From Protonemura montana (lineage: Eukaryota > Arthropoda > Insecta > Plecoptera > Nemouridae): a stretch of DNA of 64,000 nt. A program made the translations under genes and the position numbers. Of this stretch, positions 38,401-48,325 are shown piece by piece; position 1 is the first letter of the stretch, and each line of letters starts with the position of its first letter. The notes under the pieces were generated by a model. That model was given only the letters and a program-made list of their open reading frames with translations, did not search any database and was not told the DNA's origin. Location of the stretch: assembly GCA_947568835.1 (NCBI GenBank), contig OX387603.1, positions 19,492,651 through 19,556,650 on the forward strand, read 5' to 3'.

Positions 38401-40356
38401 TCGGCGGCTGGAGCTCTCGTGTCACTGTTCTTCATGCTGATGATACTGATGTCCATGTTCGTCCTGTTCAGTTACCTCTTTATGGGAACCAACGTCGAAC
38501 ACTTTCGGGACCCCTATCGTGCTCTGACGACTCTACTCGCGTCTACAATCGGCTTCCACGACCTTGACATGGACGAGTTATGGGCCGCTCATCCATTTCT
38601 TGGTCCACTGTTTTTCCTCTGTTTTCTTATGGTTTCCACAATTTATCTAGTAAACATGTTTATAACTGTCGTCGTGTGCTATTACGAAGCAGCTCAGTGG
38701 AATGTTGTCGAGGTAAAAAGCAGTTATGGCCCGATCGATTATCTACGTGATGAGCTAAGATTTCACTTCGGGATTTGCAAGAAGAAAGAAGAAAGATTGA
38801 GAGGAGGTGCGGACTCGTCGACCTACCCGATTGCCACTTCCAAATCGGAGAAAATCAGACAAGAAAACGCCGAGTCTTTATCACATTATCGCATGGAGGC
38901 GATGAGATTGTTGACAGTGGATTCGCTGAAAACTGGAGTGAAGGCCAGGGACGTTGGAGGTGACGACTGCCAAGACGTTTCTGACGAACGCTTGGAAGCT
39001 ATGTTGCTTATCACCCTAGAAGAGCTTGGCAAAGATGCCGATAACGTTGATGATAAGGAGGAAGAAGTGTTTTACAAAGGCAGAATGGAAGACGACGAAA
39101 AGCTTGTTCCGGAAACTCGGATTCTAAGCGCTGAAAATCTTGTTAACAAGTTTGGGAAGAGTCGTAAGACTGTGAATCGGGAGTCGCTGGAGAAGGAATC
39201 AGTTAGTGAAATGAGTGAAGAGTATGAACTGCTGAATAGCAATTTGGATTACCTTTCTCATCTTCTGGATCAAATAGATTTTGAGAACGAAGGAGACGAA
39301 ATGACTAAAGTTGCCACCGAAAAGGCGCCTTTTGTTGAAAAAAGCAAACATCGAGACACTCCAAGTCCTGAAAGCTGTTTATTTTCGCCTCCTCAATCTA
39401 TCCCTGAGCAAGACCTCTCTAAGATTTCCCAAAGTGAACTGTCCACTCGCCCTAAAGGATGCAGACCGAAAAGTCCGCGTGGGACATGCTCTCGCCCACA
39501 GCGTTTGACAAACGATGCCCTAAATGCACCCTCAAAAAGTGAACCAAACACCGCAATTACCACCTCCAAAACCGAACTAAACACCAAAGTTACACTATCT
39601 AAAAGTGAAGCAGATACCACTATTAGACCTTCCAAGTGTAAAACATGGTCTGGTAGGTATCAAAGACCCCTTAGATGCAAGCAGAACTACCGCAAAGAGA
39701 ATAGTCCACAAATTCAGCAGAATTTGACAAATGATACTTCCAAATCAGCATCTAACAGTGAGTCAGACGCTTCAAATGCAGCTTTTGACAGCAAACCAGA
39801 CACATCTAATTCTATCATGAAAAGAAAACAAGTTACATTTAAAATTGAACCAGATATCTTCAATTCAGCCTCCAAAATTGAATCCAGTGCCTCCAATGCA
39901 GTCTCAAAGATTGAACCAGATACCTCCAATGCTCTTAATGTCCCCGGTATCCATGCTGGAAAACGACCCCCGAGATGTAGTAGAAAAACAGGGACGAGAA
40001 AATGTGAGTTCGAGTTTTCCTCACACGAGTCCTCCGAAGACTCCGAGGAAACTCACAAGAAAATTCAACATCCCCCAGAATTGAACAAACCATCCCCATG
40101 CGATCAACTTCAAAGACCTAGCCTAGATGGTCCGTGCGAAATGAAGCTGCCTGAAAAAATGCAGATCGGCAAAGAGAAACATAAGAAACGGCACCATCGT
40201 TCACAATGTCCAAGATGCCATGACTCGGATATCCCCCAGTGTCAGCGACGGTTAAAGGACCAGGAAGGGTTTCAGTTGCAAAATTGCAGAAAACGAGGCA
40301 ACGTTAACGCAGAGGAAAGAGCTGGAATGGAAGAGCGCGATGATGAGACAGAGTGA
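26436..40356 (+). CDS. Polycystin-1/REJ-family receptor-channel protein, 11 exons
   Basis: Complete gene. Exons: 26436-26637, 27048-27501, 28480-28751 (acceptor could be 6 nt later), 29499-29870, 30200-30359, 30999-31207, 32043-32422 (GC donor), 32847-33084, 33416-33626, 34117-34412, 34766-40356. All phases agree and sum to 8,385 nt, 2,794 aa. Residues 1-24 are a hydrophobic signal peptide. About 26-63 is a six-cysteine EGF-like module. About 215-680 is a REJ region (LDGSPSYDPN with WSC nearby; VNKRPILATNPPC), then helical sequence leading to GAIN/GPS. Family members are surface receptors that pair with PKD2-type channels in cilia or sperm; the partner is not in this window. There are no PKD/Ig, lectin or WSC domains, so it resembles REJ/PKDREJ/PKD1L types more than PKD1 itself. 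Introns 2, 4 and 6 hold transposable elements. The exon 3 and exon 6 acceptors lack a good pyrimidine tract and are the least certain joins. Confidence 0.92.
27733..28427 (+). mobile_element. 5S-rRNA-derived SINE, copy 3, split by a tRNA-SINE
   Basis: In polycystin intron 2. The head (GGTTTGGCGTGTTGGAAACA, then GAGATCACCAAAGTTAGCAAC) runs to about 27,810. It resumes at about 28,074 with AAATCAGGTATTGGATGGATGA and continues through the body to GCAGTGCGTCGTTAAATA. The break lies inside the 5S-like promoter and is filled by the younger element at 27,811-28,073. Confidence 0.88.
27811..28073 (+). mobile_element. tRNA-derived SINE with inverted 5' segment, nested
   Basis: Flanked by a 14-bp target-site duplication with one mismatch, CTAAATCAGATATT (27,797) and CTAAATCAGGTATT (28,074). 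The right part holds a tRNA-like A box (AGTAGCTCAATGGGTTAGAGC) read over AGTAGCTCAATGGGTTAG, a B box (GGTTCGGGTT) and the tail ACCCCGCGCATTGCAAG. The left part is the reverse complement of the segment GTTTGGGCATCAATTTTTGA and onward, so the insertion is head-to-head inverted. It matches the layout of the element at 61.8-62.3 kb. Confidence 0.85.
29981..30090. mobile_element. MITE with imperfect TIRs and central X-box-like motif
   Basis: In polycystin intron 4. The left end has CACAAAGGAGAACTTAAG. The complement of the right end gives CACAAAGCCGATTTTAAG, 14 of 18 matching. Its centre holds GTTACCATGGTAAT (30,042-30,055), an X-box-like palindrome. Similar elements with a GGATCCACAAAG end and a central CCATGG are, to my recollection, widespread in invertebrates. 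Confidence 0.6.
31317..31707. mobile_element. Foldback/MITE element, about 104-bp arms
   Basis: In polycystin intron 6. The left arm is 31,317 to about 31,420; the right arm is about 31,604-31,707. The arms are inverted copies at high identity. Left TTGAGTGTGCAGGTTACAGG matches TTGAGTGTGCAGGTTATAGG in the complement of the right, and both end in TTACCGACAAAAATG. The loop is about 183 bp with no ORF. One arm of a relative lies at 23.42 kb. Confidence 0.85.
34766..40356 (+). CDS. Polycystin gene exon 11: GPS, PLAT, 11 TM and tail in one exon
   Basis: 5,591-nt terminal exon, about residues 933-2794. The GPS motif is near 1160-1205 (CCYW, W-x-S-x-G-C, CQCTHFS; the cleavage tripeptide would be HFS instead of the common HLT or HLS). 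TM1 is near 1225. The PLAT domain is about 1270-1385. TM2-TM6 start near 1430, 1476, 1620, 1654 and 1754. The extracellular polycystin loop is about 1780-2020, with cysteines at NNSCSVHQLFNATIKEC. TM7-TM11 start near 2024, 2059, 2105, 2137 and 2210. The segment where PKD2 has its LGD filter reads STIGFHDLDMDEL, so a PKD2-like filter is absent, as expected for the PKD1 class. The tail (about 2240-2794) is long, charged and Cys/Pro-rich near its end, with degenerate SKxExxxSNA repeats. The stop is at 40354-40356. Confidence 0.93.
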
Positions 40357-40713
40357 AGTGGGAAAATGGCACAAGAAGAAATGACACGGGGGATTATAAA
40401 CCATCGGAGATTAAGGATAGTCAGTTCGAACAGCGTTAGAAAAAGCCAGTGGTAAAATCGTGGTTATTGTCAAGAAACGTATCTACTGTAGATTTGACTG
40501 CTATGTTGATTTAATTTCGCCATGTTTACATATTTCGCAATGTTTACACATTTGTATACTTCGTGAATTTGTATTAAAATTGTTTGCACGCGGCCGTTTA
40601 AATATCGTACTGTCAGAAATTATTTTGTTGTTCGATGTGTTAAGTTTAGTTGATTGTTAATACAATGAAGTGTGCGATTGATATAGAATCTAGAATGTAA
40701 TGAAAATATATAA

Positions 40714-40733
40714 CCCCCCCCCCCCCCCCCCCC
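40714..40733. repeat. 20-bp poly-C homopolymer
   Basis: An uninterrupted run of 20 C about 360 bp after the polycystin stop codon and before its likely poly(A) signal, so probably within the 3' UTR. The exact length may be an assembly estimate. Confidence 0.85.
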
Positions 40734-40899
40734 TCGACGCCACTTCACCGACCAGCAAGGAAACACATACAGAATCGATCCAATTAGCTGCGGAAACGAG
40801 AGAGCCCATTGAATACACGATAAAATACTAGCAGATTGTACCGGTACTGCAACAGGACTAAAATAATTTTGAAAAAGTTTCTAATTGAGTCCATGGATG

Positions 40900-40905
40900 A
40901 ATAAA
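40900..40905 (+). terminator. Likely polycystin poly(A) signal AATAAA
   Basis: The first canonical AATAAA that I noticed downstream of the stop codon, about 545 bp after it. Confidence 0.45.
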
Positions 40906-42688
40906 CAATGCTTGGCAATTAGAGGCAATCATTCATAGCAGCTGATGTCAATTCAGCCAGATCATTTTGTCATTTGAATTCTTCTGCCTCCTCAACAGCT
41001 CTTCAAATTCAAGAGCTTTCTTCAAAAACATTGTTAAAAATTATTTTCATGCCCATACGCTGAATTGAAACATATGAAACGCTAAAACATTTTTCTGTTC
41101 GTGGATATTGAAGATAGACGCAATGTCAATGTCAGACTTGTCGTTGGTGACATTTATAGGTGTGCATATACGTAGCACCTACCATCGCAGCCCCCCTATA
41201 TTGACATAGTTTTTATTACCACGAGTAAGGTCAACATTGCAATAAAAAGGCGAATCGGTCGTTGAGATGAGAGAACACCTTGATATAATATGATATATTT
41301 ATTGTTACATGCAAGGAAGTTCTGATACCACTGTTTCCTCCGTCGATTTCACCTTATCATCTTGTATCAGTTGTGACGGCCATTGCACACAAACTGACAC
41401 ATTTCTAAGCTTTTAAACCACTTTCTGTAAAATCCATGCGCCACGAACGCTGATCCGTGCTACCTCTCCAGAAAATTGTGCAATTAAAACTGCACCGGTA
41501 AATTGCATCAGATTTGTTGTGAAACTGAATGAAATTAATAGGTGTGTATTATATATATATATATATTCAAACGCTTTGATACGGCTGGCCTTGCAAATTT
41601 ATTTTTGTCATCGATCCTATTTAATTCTTTGGTTACAAGCGGTCAGCTGTAGTTAAATATCACGGATGAATGCTTGCTCTCGGTGCAACAATCAGATCGC
41701 GAAATGGATGTGTAATTTCCAACCGTCCATTCATACATGGTTAGAGTGACAATTACCCCCCCTAACTACACCCCCTTCCTTCTCATTAATTCTAAATGCA
41801 TTGCCATGGTTGAATTTTCAAGGCAGAGATATGGTACCTACTACTACTAGGTAATAAAGGTATACGTACCCGTATAAACTGGGTGATAACATGTATGATA
41901 ACAGTTGAATGGCTCACACAGGTAAAATGTTGTAGTAGATGTGCAAGATCCTTGAATTTTAAATTAAACATCGATTAGGTTAAAGCCGAAGCTGTGTATA
42001 TTTACTTATTTTTTTGTTGCCAGCGCAGATGGAGCTCTGACAGTTTTAATTTCATGCTGGATTTAAAGTTTTTGTAACGGCTGTGAATTTTTGCGGCCTT
42101 TACTAAGTTCTGTATTCGAAGCGAATACAGAACTGTATCTGTGTAACTGAATCTGTTGGTGGGAGCACTTGAGTTATGGATATTGCAGTTGCAACGATAA
42201 TGAATTATTATTTTGCTTAAATGATAGCGTATGTTAGATACTGACGGCACTTCATTATTATGATGATGAGGATATTAACAATTTGCTAATTTTTAAGGTC
42301 TTGAAGTGGGCATTACGCCAGTTGTCATCTACTTATGAGGATTTATGCACACGTCTTCATCGTCTGTCACACAAAATAGCTGTTCTGTTTAAATTTTTAA
42401 GAAATTACAGTTTGATAGCTAATGACCGTTTAATCGCATCCAATTGATCGTTCTCTGGCAAATCTATATTTTCCAGATGGCTCTGGTTGGTTTAAAACCT
42501 ATTTTTATGTAGGCAATCTGCATGAAGCGGCCAGACACATAGTAGCTGCTCTTCTAGCAATCGTGTGTCATCTGCCAAATATTTTCAAGTGCTTAAATCG
42601 CGAGTTAAATAAATGATTTTTGCTTAAGGCCGGAGACTTCCCAGAATGCATGTATTTTTCATTGGAACGTTTCAAAAAAATAGCGGTA

Positions 42689-42696
42689 TGACGTCA
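42689..42696. promoter_or_regulatory. CRE palindrome upstream of EHD gene
   Basis: Exact TGACGTCA about 350 bp upstream of the EHD start codon. It is the only one of the window's four copies that is promoter-proximal to a confirmed gene. Confidence 0.4.
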
Positions 42697-43044
42697 GAGC
42701 TAACGAGAGAAGTCAAAGTAGCTTTTAAAAAATAACGATCGACTTAAAATCTTTCATGTAAAATGATCACTACTGTCTTGGTGTGAACTGAAAAGAGTCT
42801 TGTAGGTGTGTGGTCGCTTTTATTGAGTTTATGAGTTCTAATTATTTTTTACCTCAGTTTAATGCCATGTGTACGTCATCAGCAAATGGATGGTACGCCC
42901 ATTCGTGATCAGGCGACGAGCGTTGAATCATCTGTCAGTGACTGACTGCCAAGTAGTCGGCCGTTTTGTTCTGTGATAGTAGGTCAAAGTGCGTGTTTAG
43001 GCCAGAAATTAAAATTACAGCAGTTATTGGACAAAGCCATCAAG

Positions 43045-45972
43045 ATGTTTAGTTTTATGTCGAAGGAAAATAACAAGAAGACGCCGGAACTTTTCGAGAA
43101 TGTTGTTGAAGGACTCAAAAAAATCTACAGGACGAAGTTACTCCCTTTGGAACAGTTTTACCAATTCCACGATTTTCATTCCCCACAGCTCGATGATCCA
43201 GATTTCGACGCCAAGCCAATGATTTTACTTGTCGGTCAGTATTCTACTGGTAAAACAACATTCATCAGATACCTACTCGAACAAGATTTCCCCGGCATAC
43301 GAATTGGTCCAGAACCAACTACGGATCGGTTTATAGCAGTCATGTTCGATGATAAAGAGGGTGTCGTTCCTGGAAATGCGCTAGTTGTAGATCCAAAGAA
43401 GCAGTTCAGGCCATTGACCAAGTTCGGTAATGCGTTTTTAAACCGATTTCAATGTTCTGTGTTAAACTCACCAGTACTTAAAGGAATTTCGATCGTTGAT
43501 ACTCCAGGAATTTTGTCTGGCGAAAAGCAACGCGTGGATAGAGGTTATGACTTCACAGGGGTGTTAGAATGGTTTGCAGAAAGAGTCGACAGAATAATTC
43601 TTCTTTTTGATGCGCACAAACTGGACATTTCTGATGAATTTAGAAGGTCTATCGAAGCGCTACGAGGCCATGATGATAAAATCCGCATTGTGTTGAACAA
43701 AGCAGACATGGTTGACCATCAACAGCTTATGCGAGTTTACGGTGCTCTCATGTGGTCTCTTGGGAAAGTTCTCCAGACTCCAGAAGTGGCCAGAGTGTAC
43801 ATTGGGTCTTTCTGGGATGAACCACTTCGTTTTGACTGCAATAGAAGGTCAGTACCATAATATTTTTTATGTCAGTAGCTACAATAATTTGGTAAATTAC
43901 ATTTATCATAATCTCAATTGTCTGTGTTTAGATTATTCGAAGACGAAGAGCAAGATCTCTTCAAGGACTTACAGTCGCTGCCAAGGAATGCAGCACTCCG
44001 GAAACTCAATGATCTGATCAAGCGAGCCAGGCTAGCAAAGGTTCATGCTTACATCATCAGTGCCCTTCGGAAAGACATGCCAGCAGTCTTTGGCAAAGAC
44101 GGCAAAAAGAAAGAGTTGATCAAGAATCTGGGCCAAATCTACGATCAACTGCAACGCGAGCACCAGATTTCACCTGGCGATTTCCCTGACTTGAAGAAGA
44201 TGCAGGAGTCCTTGCAGCATCATGATTTCACCAAGTTCCAGGCATTGAAACCTAGACTCATTGAAGTTGTTGACAAGATGTTGGCAGAAGATATTGCGCG
44301 ATTGATGGCTCAAATACCTCATGACGAAATTCTGAAACCTACAGATACTGTGATTAAAGGTACTCGCTTGCATTGAGCAACACTCTCGCTCTTTCTGTAC
44401 ACTATTGTTTCCGTTTGATTTACGCACCTCATTCAAATTGGAACAGTGCTTTCAGTGTAATGAAGTGTCCCTCAGCACTCTTGCCTTGTCTGTTTACATA
44501 ATCATTTATATAAGTTGGCTAGAATTTTGTTACCTACAAAATTAAATCATGCAGATTTACTTTTCAATCCTGCAGAATCATTTTAACAGAATGCTGAATA
44601 TGGTTTGCACTATACTAACAAATTAATGGATTTACTTGCTTTCAGGAGGGGCTTTCGATGGCGTTGAAGACAAAGCCAGCCCGTTCGGGTACAAGCGAGG
44701 TGAAGGAGTGGACGCAGGTGCCGGCGAAACGGAATGGATCGTCACCAAAGATCGTCACAATTATGATACGCTTTTTGATACACTCGGTCCCAGCGACGGA
44801 AAACTTACCGGAGCAGGTACGCAATTCTATAAGAATAATTTATACCTTCAGTTAAAGAATTGAAGGGGAAAGAAACCTGACTTCATGAAAATATGTTTTA
44901 GAATCCATAGGCCCATCAGGTTTGTATTTTCCCTTTGCATATGGTTATAGTATTACAGGAATTAAGCGATATAAATAAGTTGGGTACTCAAAATAAGTAT
45001 TTTTTTTTGCTGAATAATCAGCCTTACAGAAAAACTTAGGAAACCACATTTGGCAGACAAAAAATGGCCCGGGCATTGAAGTTTGAAAACGCTGAAATAG
45101 TTCTTTAATCGCTCGGGAATCTTTCCCCTGCAAAGATTAACTATGAACAATCTCAAAAGATATCTTTTAGCTAGCAATCAATCTTCTTTTTTTAGGTTAT
45201 CATCTAATGGAAACTAGCACAGTTCTTAAAACGGGATATTTTATTGCTGTTGGTTGGAATTATAGTTCGACTGGCTAGATTGTTTACTTACTGTTCTCTG
45301 TTAATGTGCTTACAGAACGAGGAAAGGCGCAACTTAACGAAAGTAATGAACTGACCATATTCCAAATTTCAGTCTAACCTTCCTGCTGTAGGAAAATCGA
45401 ATACCAATGACCATACTCCATTTAGCAAGAGAACATACTTTTTCAGCATTCCCAACAGCTCGTTTTGGGGTGACATGCGGGCCAACTGTCCTTTTTTTTA
45501 AACTCTACAAATGACCTCTGCTGATTTCCCCCGTTTTCCTTTTGTCTTAAAGCTTTTGTCCACATTTTGGCCAAGATGTTTTATTGTTATTTGAGCTATA
45601 TTTTTAGAATAAGTATTTTGATATTCTTCCACTAAAATCTTAACTGAAATTTCATTCATTAGTTAATAGCAATACTGGGGGCAGTCCTACTGATATTTTC
45701 CTTTGCTCGCTTGATGTCATAATGATTCTGGCTCTAATATTTCTAAAATTGCCTGTGTTTGTGTAGCTGCAAAGTCAGAGATGGTGAAATCTAAGCTTCC
45801 CAACTCGGTGCTTGGGAAAATCTGGAAGCTTGCGGACGTGGACAAAGACGGTCTCCTTGACGCAGACGAGTTTGCTCTTGCAATGCACCTGATTTCGGTC
45901 AAGCTTGACGGTCACGATCTACCAGCTGAACTACCTTCTCATCTGACTCCGCCGTCAAAGCGAGGATTTTAA
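43045..45972 (+). CDS. EHD1: EH domain-containing ATPase (EHD1/Past1-type), 4 exons
   Basis: Exons 43045-43847, 43932-44359, 44646-44816, 45767-45972. Phases agree and give 535 aa (human EHD1 is 534). EHD proteins are dynamin-like membrane-remodelling ATPases of recycling endosomes. Seen here: the start MFSFMSKE, the P-loop GQYSTGKTT (about residue 64), switch [12 protein letters not shown] (about 152), NKAD (about 218), the helical segment [19 protein letters not shown], the linker GGAFDG, and a C-terminal EH domain with the NPF-binding strand [12 protein letters not shown] and the Ca-binding loop [11 protein letters not shown]. The start is chosen by family conservation. An in-frame ATG 72 nt upstream exists, but the sequence between is not EHD-like. 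All splice sites are GT-AG. It is near-identical to family consensus in catalytic segments and looks intact and constrained. Confidence 0.97.
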
Positions 45973-46735
45973 AACCTTCGACGAGAATCTAATTTTTTGA
46001 AGCCAAAGGATAATCTAAATATCAGTGTCTTACAAAATGGTACTTTCCATGTATGAAATGTACGAATGTGTCGATGTGTCTTATTATCGTCGCTAAAAAT
46101 TAATTAATTACTTGTACGAAATCCGCACACTAAATACCTATCTACATTGAAATTGCAATTAATATTAAATGCTTTTGTAAGATGTTCACTGGCTAGAAAG
46201 TTCTTGGTATTATTATTTATGTCATGTTATTATTACAAAAATTTATTTTTTGAGCATCAGCATTTATGGATTGAAATGTATGTCGTGATGGGACATGGAC
46301 AAATATTTCGTTTGTGAAGGATTCAGCATTTTCTATTTTGTTTTAGGTTTGCAGTCAAAGAGTTAAAATATATTCACACAAGCAATTTAGGAAATCTTTC
46401 CTAGATTCTGTGTGAAATCGAGGGTAGAGTAGCTTAGTTCTAGGATTGTTAAATGTCAAATTATTTATAGTAGAATAGCTTACCTTTCTGTTGAATTATA
46501 CATCTCAATTGTAGGATTAATTTGTGTGTGGGGGACTGGCGATATATGAATTTAAATTAAGATTGTTGGATATATTAAATATGTCGACTTTTTGAGTCAG
46601 GATGAGTTTTGTAAAGTGTTTGTAAAGCCATTACAAATATGGAAGTTACGAAGAGAACAAATTAGCACCGAAATACCTACTATTATACTAGACAATTATA
46701 TTTAAGTTAGTATCGTTGAGTGTACGTAGCATGAA

Positions 46736-46741
46736 AATAAA
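46736..46741 (+). terminator. EHD gene poly(A) signal, proximal
   Basis: AATAAA about 760 bp after the EHD stop codon in AT-rich 3' UTR-like sequence. A second signal at 46,839 suggests alternative or cascaded polyadenylation. Confidence 0.45.
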
Positions 46742-46838
46742 ATGCATTTCAAATTTGTATATATACTACATTATATTTTATGAAACTTTTGAAATATCAT
46801 TTATAAAACATTTACGATGCTGAATTTCTTTCAAATAC

Positions 46839-46844
46839 AATAAA
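46839..46844 (+). terminator. EHD gene poly(A) signal, distal
   Basis: Second AATAAA, 103 bp after the proximal one. Confidence 0.45.
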
Positions 46845-46939
46845 GCGAGAGATTGAGGAAGAATAGGTTGTGAGACTTCCATTTATTCCTTTTCACAAGA
46901 TTATTTCACTTTTAAGATCCTTATACAAACAAGTATGAC

Positions 46940-47152
46940 AAATTCCAATACCAACGAAAATTTTCAGCCCTGTAAGTTAGGCTACCTGGTGCAACATCCA
47001 CGTAGCAATGTTTGTCTACCATCTTGTGTGTTGCCTTCAAATAAGCAAGCTTATCCACGATTTAACGTTTGCTCGTTTTGGTTCCGGTCATGTGAAATTG
47101 ATATCAAAGGATTCCGGTTCGGGTTCTCATGGCATTATGGTTTCCCCAAGGG
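46940..47152 (+). repeat. Dispersed repeat block A, copy 1
   Basis: About 210 bp matching 55,250-55,462 at roughly 70-75% by eye. Shared runs include TTTTCAGCCCTGTAAGTTAG and GGTTCCGGTCATGTGAAATT. The two copies have the same orientation and bracket the RDH pseudogene and gene. It could be an old transposon family or a remnant of segmental duplication. Confidence 0.7.
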
Positions 47153-47897
47153 TTTCAAACAGTTCCTAATTTTCTGTTACAATAAAAAAAAAAAATTCGA
47201 AGTTTTATAATCAAACTTTCTAATCACAGTCATAACTAGTGATAGGCAAAACAAATTTTGTAAACAACTTGGTCCTTCCTCAATTTTCTGATCCCAAAAG
47301 TAAATCATCATCAAAGTAATCAAAGTAAATCAAGCGCTGTCCCATGGAATTATTTCCGTCGCCCTCTGCATTTATTTCTCCAGGAAATTGCTACGTAGAT
47401 TTTTCCAGAGAGTATTGTCAGTTGCAGTTATTGGCCGGTACCTATGAACGATGTTCGCTAAACGTCATTGAGGTGATGAGGTGCGTGCTAGAGGTTTGTA
47501 GGTACTGTATTTAAGGTTGTACATAAGTGGGTGTAAAGCCTATTAATGATATGGATAGTCGACGGCAAGCATAAATTCTTGTAATTATAAAAGTATTTTG
47601 CGAAGAAGAGAAAACATTTAGGAAATCATGGTTTAATATTGATTGTGTGAGTAGAAATTAATTTAGTGATCAGGTAATAAATGAAGTGTTTTATTAAGCC
47701 ATAAGGTATTCGAAATAAAATTATTTATATTCATGAATGTCCCACTGGGACTTCAACAGTAGCTGAAAATTAAGGTATCAATTATTTGTGTAGGTGGAAG
47801 TGTGCCATATTTTGATACAGTGAAAAACAGTGGTATAGTGAATACATATGAGACTCCGAGACATCTATTCCCAATTTTTTTTTGGGAGACATTCTAG
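47153..47897. other. Gap before RDH pseudogene
   Basis: AT-rich, no gene. I looked for pseudogene counterparts of RDH exons 1 and 2 here and did not find them. Confidence 0.5.
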
Positions 47898-48325
47898 GTC
47901 TAACGTTCCAATCTAACGTGATGACTGAGGATGATTTTAACATGATTTTTTTATTCAATTTTAAAATAATTTCCTAAGAGACCGAATACATTGTTTTCAA
48001 GGTGATGATCTTATATAACTTTGATGACATCAACATGAAACAATCTTACAACACCATGACAGCTTACGCGCGGAGTAAACTAGCCAATATTTTGTTTGCC
48101 TTATAGCTGACCAGAAAACTTAAAGGCGAGTATGATTAAATATCCCCGTCTGGGGATACATTTTTGACTTTTGAGACAGTTATAGTGTTTATAATAATAA
48201 TATTAAACATATATATTTATAACTCACAATCAACACATTATTTTTGAAAAAGTTAACCTAGCCAATTAAGTATTGCCATGACCATAGCATAACCAGCTAT
48301 GACTTTGTGCTTTAAGGATCTGGAG
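47898..48325 (+). pseudogene. Retinol dehydrogenase pseudogene (exons 3, 4 and start of 5)
   Basis: Three remnants in the order and spacing of the intact gene downstream. Exon 3 (47,898-47,952) shares ACGTTC and CTGAGGATG-TTTT after ATTCTAG. Exon 4 (48,002-48,125) shares TTTGATGACATCAACATG and AGTAAACTAGCCAATATTTT but has stops in frame (TAA early, TAG after the SKLANILFAL equivalent). The intron 4 tail shares GACCATAGCATAACCAG. Exon 5 keeps only GATCTGGAG before a transposon begins. Exon 4 ends AAAG then GCGAGT, so its donor was also GC. This is a tandem paralogue of the gene at 50.2 kb, clearly dead. Confidence 0.88.

Larger units (their letters stand above)
40357..43044. other. Polycystin 3' UTR and gap to EHD gene
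   Basis: It holds the polycystin 3' UTR, a 20-C homopolymer, a (TA)n microsatellite at about 41,549-41,567, and AT-rich sequence without a supported gene. The last 100-400 bp is presumably the EHD promoter and 5' UTR. A frame-continuous upstream ATG at 42,973 would extend EHD by 24 residues, but the conserved start is at 43,045. Confidence 0.6.

Noticed and set aside
42973-43044. Upstream in-frame ATG as the EHD start
   Set aside because: The family start MFS(W/F)xSK aligns to 43,045. The extra 24 residues have no EHD counterpart and are probably 5' UTR.
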